From: Candidatus Hydrogenedentota bacterium
GTDB taxonomy: Bacteria > Hydrogenedentota > Hydrogenedentia > Hydrogenedentales > CAITNO01
Assembly (NCBI GenBank): GCA_903893795.1
Contig: CAITNO010000081.1
Coordinates: 1-64,000 of the forward strand
Direction of reading: 5' to 3'
DNA: 64,000 bases
The first letter of the stretch is position 1. Each line of letters opens with the position of its first letter. The notes beneath the pieces were generated by a model. It worked only from the letters and a program-made list of their open reading frames with translations, made no database searches and was not told the DNA's origin. The position numbers and the translations under genes are program-made. This document shows positions 62,347 through 64,000 of the stretch, one piece after another.

Positions 62347-62601
62347 TCACTCCAGTCCCGGAAGTTGCTGGAACGTCTGATTTTGCCAGATTTCGAGCAA
62401 CTCATCCTTGTGCTGGCGCGCCCAGTCCTCAACAAGGCGTTGCGCGCGCGCCGGAAGGTCTCCCTCGATCATGTTGGTACGATCGATGGAAAACACGCCG
62501 TTGTACTCGCCGTAGACCGCATGAAAATGGGGAACACCATGTTCGCTTTGGCTGAAGTACATCTTAATGACAATTCCGTAGAACCGCGCAATAACCGGCA
62601 T
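62347..62601 (-). CDS. DUF4160 domain protein
   Basis: An 84-residue protein of the DUF4160 family (PVIARFYGIVIKMYFSQSEHGVPHFHAVYGEY). The HGVPHFHA segment with its histidines is the family mark. It is the first gene of the pair with DUF2442. The ribosome site is weak. Function is unknown. Confidence 0.88.
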   Translation of the reverse strand: MPVIARFYGIVIKMYFSQSEHGVPHFHAVYGEYNGVFSIDRTNMIEGDLPARAQRLVEDWARQHKDELLEIWQNQTFQQLPGLE

Positions 62602-62963
62602 AAACGCACTCGCAATTCCTGCTCGATGTTTTACTTGTCACAAAGATGCCGCGCTCCGGCGAGCATTCCGAGCGCCCGCACATGAAGTATACACGACCTG
62701 GCTCTTGCGTGGAAAGAGGCACCCGGCTCAAGAACGACTAGATTCCATCCATGACCTATGGTCGCTGTTTCCGGAAAATGTGAGAGTTCAACTCCTCTCG
62801 CTCCGACCCTCTCGCCTCTGTGAATCCCTAAGCCGATCCCAGACGGAGGCGATGGCCGGGCCGCGCAGGGTATAATCGTGCATCCCGCCCTCAAACGAAA
62901 GAACCCTGTATGGAACTGTGGACAATGGCTAAACTGGCGGGGGCTGATGGAGAGATTGTGCGC

Positions 62964-63794
62964 ATGCAACGAAAGAGGACATTCATACCCGGGCGGTATC
63001 TCTTGACGCTGGGTGTTGTCGTGGGCTGGTCCGTGGGCGCGCTGGGCGCTCCGCCCGACATTCCCCATGGAATCCTCCACAATGAGGCGTACCATTCGGG
63101 CACGCTCGAACTGGAGCGTCGCCTGTGCGTCTACACGCCGCCTGGCTATGAGCAGGACAGCGCACGCGCCTACCCGGCCCTCTATCTGCTGCATGGCTGG
63201 GGAAACGATGAAACGGCATGGGTGACGCTTGGTTTGGTGAACCGCACCCTTGACAAGCTTCTGGCGCAGGGGAAAGCGAAACCGATGGTCCTCGTGATGC
63301 CCTTGGGACACGCGGAATTCCCCAATATCCCACCGCGTGCCGACGGCCGTCCGCCGACCTCCAGCGAGGCGCTGGACGGGGACATGTTCAACGACATGAT
63401 ACCCTTTGTCGAGGGCCGGTACCGGATCGAGCGGTCCGCACAAAGCCGCGCCATCGCGGGGCTGTCCATGGGCGGGCGCCAGTCGCTTTTCATCGGACTC
63501 AACCATCCCGAGATGTTCAAGTGGGTGGCGGGCTTCAGCTCGGCCATACGGGACCGCGTCTTTGACGACGACTATCAGGAGATCTCTGAGGACCCCCAGC
63601 GCGAGACCAAGGACACGCGGCTCATCTGGCTGGGCTGCGGAAAGGAAGACGGCTGTTTTCAGGCGAACTGGCAGTTTCATGAGTGGCTTGCCGCCAGGGG
63701 CATTGCCCACGTATGGCACCCTTCTGGCGGCGGTCATGAGTGGCCTGTCTGGCGCGAATATCTAGTCCAGCTCTTGCCGCTGCTCTTCAACTGA
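62964..63794 (+). CDS. Secreted CE1/esterase D-like alpha/beta hydrolase
   Basis: A 276-residue esterase. The ATG at 62964 has GGAGAG at 9 bp and opens a signal peptide (RYLLTLGVVVGWSVGALGA); earlier ATGs at 62910 and 62925 would put a charged segment before it. The nucleophile elbow is GLSMGG (Ser), and the catalytic His is in GGGHEWPVWREY. The PALYLLHGWG oxyanion region is clear. This matches feruloyl/acetyl-xylan esterase-like (CE1) proteins that remove acyl groups from polysaccharides. It may act with the glycosidases in the window. Confidence 0.9.
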   Translation: MQRKRTFIPGRYLLTLGVVVGWSVGALGAPPDIPHGILHNEAYHSGTLELERRLCVYTPPGYEQDSARAYPALYLLHGWGNDETAWVTLGLVNRTLDKLLAQGKAKPMVLVMPLGHAEFPNIPPRADGRPPTSSEALDGDMFNDMIPFVEGRYRIERSAQSRAIAGLSMGGRQSLFIGLNHPEMFKWVAGFSSAIRDRVFDDDYQEISEDPQRETKDTRLIWLGCGKEDGCFQANWQFHEWLAARGIAHVWHPSGGGHEWPVWREYLVQLLPLLFN

Positions 63795-63818
63795 CCGGCA
63801 AGCGCTGGCGAGGTCCCA

Positions 63819-63912
63819 AGTCCCCCTTCGAAGGGGGATTTAGGGGGATGTTGGTCTTGCTTCGGGGTCCACATCCCCCGCCGCTTCGCGGCTGCCCCCT
63901 TCAAAGGGGGAC
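63819..63912. repeat. Inverted pair of C/G-run palindromic repeats
   Basis: TCCCCCTTCGAAGGGGGA (63821-63838) is a perfect 18-bp palindrome, followed by a second GGGGGATGT block. A second related unit in inverted orientation includes CCCCCTTCAAAGGGGG (63895-63910) and ACATCCCCC, with GCCGC-TTC-GCGGC between. Such CCCCCTT...AAGGGGG units are common intergenic repeats in many bacteria. They follow the esterase stop. The remaining bases to 64000 show nothing recognisable. Confidence 0.75.
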
Positions 63913-64000
63913 TAATAACAGACATGTCGCCGTCATCATAGAATACGTACCATGCATTCGCACTTCTCCCTCGCTGCAGAACCCGATGACGTAAACACAC

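Overview
The window is high-GC bacterial chromosome with about 32 confidently called protein genes, one tRNA, two giant surface-protein genes and several families of short dispersed palindromes. No rRNA, CRISPR array, insertion sequence or prophage was recognised. The organism is inferred to be a Gram-negative polysaccharide degrader of the PVC/Hydrogenedentota kind. The grounds are a prepilin of the Planctomycetes/Lentisphaerae type, a Tat-lipoprotein sulfatase, a Tat-exported Gfo/Idh oxidoreductase, many secreted glycoside hydrolases, EGEGEGE linkers and giant proteins with anchored C-termini. This placement is inference; no marker gene in the window proves it.

Layout. 1-2.3 kb: a secreted GH32 enzyme with a LamG-like domain. 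2.3-11.5 kb: an acyl-CoA catabolism cluster (acyl-CoA ligase, thiolase, long-chain-type acyl-CoA dehydrogenase, methylacyl-CoA racemase-type CoA-transferase family protein, HSD10-like SDR), interrupted by an unrecognised membrane-anchored protein. 11.7 kb: tRNA-Val(CAC). 12-20.5 kb: a 2809-residue RHS/YD-repeat protein with PKD and PASTA domains and a Cys-TM-Arg C-terminus, preceded by a TMTC-like TPR glycosyltransferase. 23-31.4 kb: valS, then a minus-strand housekeeping and secretion run (dapB, PpiD-like foldase, trxB, T2SS F-family protein, parvulin).

31.9-45.7 kb is a glycan-utilisation region. A plus-strand operon encodes sulfatase, BNR_4 protein, GH99/WbsX-like protein and a UroD-family protein. 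Minus-strand genes encode a PQQ-propeller/DUF4091 protein, tryptophanase and a GH78 rhamnosidase. 45.9-52.1 kb is a second giant protein: four beta-helix modules, five InlB-like repeats, two PASTA domains, an EF-hand pair and the same kind of C-terminal anchor. 52.4-58.7 kb carries a Gfo/Idh oxidoreductase, a GH31 glucosidase, an unrecognised secreted protein, a prepilin and a small membrane protein. 58.9-63.8 kb carries a Ser/Thr kinase, DUF554 protein, POT peptide transporter, a DUF4160/DUF2442 pair and a secreted CE1-like esterase.

Together the genes suggest capture and depolymerisation of sulfated, rhamnose- and glucose-containing polysaccharides at the cell surface, followed by catabolism of sugars, peptides and acyl groups. 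The most unusual items are the two giant proteins. They share PASTA arrays and a candidate cysteine-based C-terminal sorting signal, and the RHS protein carries an AT-richer Lys-rich segment where a toxin would normally sit. Also notable are the short palindrome families scattered between genes, one of which has been captured inside a coding sequence.
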